A stretch of 64,000 nt of DNA from Kribbella caucasensis (GTDB taxonomy: Bacteria > Actinomycetota > Actinomycetes > Propionibacteriales > Kribbellaceae). The stretch spans positions 1-64,000 of the forward strand of contig NZ_SNWQ01000027.1 in assembly GCF_004361855.1 (NCBI RefSeq), given 5' to 3'. How positions within the stretch are numbered: the stretch's first letter is position 1; every line of letters starts with the position of its first letter. Of this stretch, positions 62,390 to 64,000 are shown piece by piece. The notes below the pieces were generated by a model. It saw nothing but the letters and a program-made list of their open reading frames with translations, made no database searches and had not been told where the DNA came from. A program made the position numbers and the translations under genes.

Positions 62390-63214
62390 ATGAGCGACAG
62401 GCGATTCCGATTCGGCGTCGTGGCGAGCCCGGACCGCGGACCTGACCAGTGGCAGACGACCGCACGCCGGGCCGCGGACCTCGGTTACTCCAGTGTCCTG
62501 ATGCCTGACGGGCTCCAACTGCTGTCGCCGTTCCCCTCACTGGCAGCAGCCGCTGCCACGACCGACATCCGGGTCGGAACCTTCGTAGCCGCCGCACCCC
62601 TCCGCACGCCGCGGGCGGCTGCGTGGGAGGCCCACACCCTGACCACCCTCACCGACGGCCGGTTCGAGTTCGGCATCGGTACTGGACGACCTGGCACCGA
62701 GCAGTACGCCGCAGAACTCGGCCTGCCGTTCGGTTCAGGCAAGGAGCGGCGGGACCAGATCCGGCAGACACTGGATCACTTGGACAAGCTCGACGGTGAT
62801 CGGCACACGCCTGTCATGCTCGCGGCCGGCGGACCGCGTTCCCTTGCCCTGGCCGCTGCCCGAGCCGACATCGTCACGCTGGCCGCCGGACCGATGTCAC
62901 CACCGGTCGAGGTCTTCCGGATGGCTCGCGAACTCCGTGCGCTGGCCGGGCCGCGGGCAGCTGAGATCGAGCTGGCGATGAACCTGTTCGCCGCCGGGGA
63001 CGGTGACCTGCCGCCCTGGACCCGCCAGGCGACCGGTGTGGATCCGGACCAGTTGCGCAAGACCGACTCGCTGATGCTGCTCCCCGGGAGTCCTCAGGAG
63101 ATGGCGGACGAGCTGCTGCGCCGCCGCGACACCCTCGGCACGTCCTACATCAGTATCAACGCCACCTACTTGGATGTGCTGGCTCCAGTGGTCGAACTGC
63201 TGGCCGGGCGTTGA
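62390..63214 (+). CDS. LLM class (luciferase-like) F420-dependent oxidoreductase
   Basis: The 274-residue protein has a luciferase-like TIM barrel: RFRFGVVASPDRG at strand 1, AADLGYSSVLMPDGL, RVGTFVAAAPLRTP and FEFGIGTGRPGTEQYAAELG. Actinobacterial members of this branch use F420 or FMN; the substrate is unknown. ATG 62390 follows GAGAGGAG. Its last 49 bases overlap the end of the convergent membrane-protein gene. Confidence 0.87.
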   Translation: MSDRRFRFGVVASPDRGPDQWQTTARRAADLGYSSVLMPDGLQLLSPFPSLAAAAATTDIRVGTFVAAAPLRTPRAAAWEAHTLTTLTDGRFEFGIGTGRPGTEQYAAELGLPFGSGKERRDQIRQTLDHLDKLDGDRHTPVMLAAGGPRSLALAAARADIVTLAAGPMSPPVEVFRMARELRALAGPRAAEIELAMNLFAAGDGDLPPWTRQATGVDPDQLRKTDSLMLLPGSPQEMADELLRRRDTLGTSYISINATYLDVLAPVVELLAGR

Positions 63215-63795
63215 CCGCCAGCCGAGCCCGCCCGGCGGCGTACCAGAAAGAGTCCCAGCAGGCCGCCTGCGCCACATCCAACCGCCATCGCCCCGAACAG
63301 AAACCACCCCACGTTGCCGGTAAGCCGGGCGATGGTGGCGATCACCGCTCCAGCGACCAAGGCGGCGCCATTGCCCAAGAAGGCGAGCATCGCGGTCGGC
63401 AACATCCCCGCCATCACTCCGGTGCCGTAGAAGACGGCGCCTGAGATCGCCAGCAGGCCGACGCCAAGGTCGATCCACGGTCTCGGGTCGGCGGCGATCC
63501 CGTAGACAAGGGCCGCGAAGCCCGCGACGAAGACGACGCCGAACGGGGCCAGCTGCCACCCGCCCAGAATGTAGAGGCCGAGCACGGCCCCGATGAGGAG
63601 TGACAGCCCGATCGGGACCACCAAGGCGATGATGCCCGCGGTCATGGCGTACTTGTACGGATAGACCTCGGCTGCGCCGAGGGCACCGACGCCCAGGCTG
63701 AGCACGGGTGCCAGCACGACAAGCCAGATCGTCAGCCTGGACACCAGTTTGTGATGGCCCCCAAGCTCGTACCGTTCCCGTGCACTGTCGGGCAT
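63166..63795 (-). CDS. Polytopic membrane protein of unknown function
   Basis: The 209-residue protein has about six hydrophobic segments (LTIWLVVLAPVLSLGVGALGA, MTAGIIALVVPIGLSLLIGAVLGLYI in parts, FGVVFVAGFAALVYG, LGVGLLAISGAVFYGTGVMAG and others) and a Ser/Thr-rich tail. I do not recognise a family. It runs convergent to the LLM oxidoreductase and overlaps its last 49 bases, so one of the two 3' ends may be mis-predicted or the overlap is real antisense coding. Confidence 0.7.
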   Translation of the reverse strand: MPDSARERYELGGHHKLVSRLTIWLVVLAPVLSLGVGALGAAEVYPYKYAMTAGIIALVVPIGLSLLIGAVLGLYILGGWQLAPFGVVFVAGFAALVYGIAADPRPWIDLGVGLLAISGAVFYGTGVMAGMLPTAMLAFLGNGAALVAGAVIATIARLTGNVGWFLFGAMAVGCGAGGLLGLFLVRRRAGSAGGQRPASSSTTGASTSK

Positions 63796-63870
63796 CTCAG
63801 CCTCCTCCGGGGGCCGCCCGACGTACGCCGGGCATCGGGTCCGACCGCGACGGTACCAGCGGAAAGGCCC

Positions 63871-63904
63871 GCTGCCCGTCAGGTCGAGACCTGACGGGCA
63901 GCGG
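63871..63904. terminator. Terminator between the membrane protein and the next gene
   Basis: CGCTGCCCGTCAGGT (63871-63885) and ACCTGACGGGCAGCG (63890-63904) form a perfect 15-bp stem with a CGAG loop. By position it ends the minus-strand gene entering from the right edge. Confidence 0.85.
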
Positions 63905-63923
63905 GGAGGGGTGGGACGGTTGG

Positions 63924-64000
63924 TCAGTGGGCAGGAACCTCGGCCGTCTGCTGATCGGTCGGCCCGGGGACGTCGCCGGCGTGGGTGTCGCCCGCGGCGA
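63924..64000 (-). CDS. C-terminal tail of a gene beyond the right edge (partial)
   Basis: A minus-strand frame from the right edge ends with TGA at 63926-63924 and gives a polar tail (AAGDTHAGDVPGPTDQQTAE, then VPAH). A strong terminator follows 20 bases downstream, which supports a real gene end. The product cannot be named. Confidence 0.5.
   Translation of the reverse strand, partial: AAGDTHAGDVPGPTDQQTAEVPAH

Overview
This is a GC-rich window with actinobacterial gene content: a mycothiol glycosyltransferase (MshA), CarD, the SenX3-RegX3/PhoU phosphate system, HbhA-like and DUF2516 proteins, an F420-type luciferase-like oxidoreductase and a short-spacer sigma/membrane-protein pair. Several blocks keep the gene order of Mycobacterium and other actinomycetes (mshA-ybjN-gpm-phoU-senX3-regX3; XRE regulator-hbhA-DUF2516; carD-ispD-ispF; cysS-rlmB). 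A soil actinomycete of the Propionibacteriales, Kribbella-like, is my best guess. That is inference from gene content, not a database match.

Layout. 1-3.9 kb: the tail of an upstream gene, a broken phosphotransferase, and a SigE-like ECF sigma factor followed by three tandem copies of a membrane protein, the middle one degenerate. 3.9-11.3 kb: a carbohydrate locus with a secreted GH16 glycosidase, a complete sugar ABC importer lacking its ATPase, a uronate-dehydrogenase-like enzyme, a ROK regulator and a galactonate-dehydratase-type enolase. 11.3-17.7 kb: an acyl-CoA dehydrogenase/SDR operon with a divergent TetR gene, a PhoD-like phosphatase, a secreted S1 protease and an AbiEi-HTH/DUF559 protein. 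17.9-24.7 kb: rlmB-cysS, a GH25 lysozyme, a MITE-like hairpin element, a GNAT acetyltransferase, a C39-like protein and a phosphotransferase. 24.7-34.9 kb: an unusual array of two DUF2207 membrane proteins and four membrane-anchored neutral zinc metallopeptidases plus one peptidase pseudogene. 35.0-40.4 kb: a Pls/PosA-type single-module NRPS overlapping an M1 aminopeptidase. 40.4-46.0 kb: LysR/nitrilase pair, ispF-ispD-carD, a lipoprotein and an iron-siderophore binding protein behind an IdeR-like box. 46.1-51.6 kb: regX3-senX3, phoU, gpm, ybjN, mshA. 51.7-54 kb: an SDR and a complete AbiE type IV toxin-antitoxin pair. 54-64 kb: typA, two L,D-transpeptidases flanking a macro-domain gene, DUF2516/hbhA/XRE, asparaginase, YgfZ, LLM oxidoreductase, a membrane protein and the tail of another gene.

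Most distinctive signals: (1) the DUF2207/zinc-peptidase array, which looks like a duplicated divergent module with tandem peptidase expansion; (2) a dispersed family of long intergenic palindromes with a shared stem at four loci, two of which flank the DUF559 gene; (3) a 165-bp TA-flanked element folding into one long hairpin in which most arm differences are G-U compatible; (4) the translationally coupled Pls/PosA synthetase and M1 peptidase. No rRNA, tRNA or CRISPR array was seen. No gene-free stretch longer than about 300 bases is empty: 21377-21695 holds a terminator and the hairpin element, and 26348-27029 holds a peptidase pseudogene.
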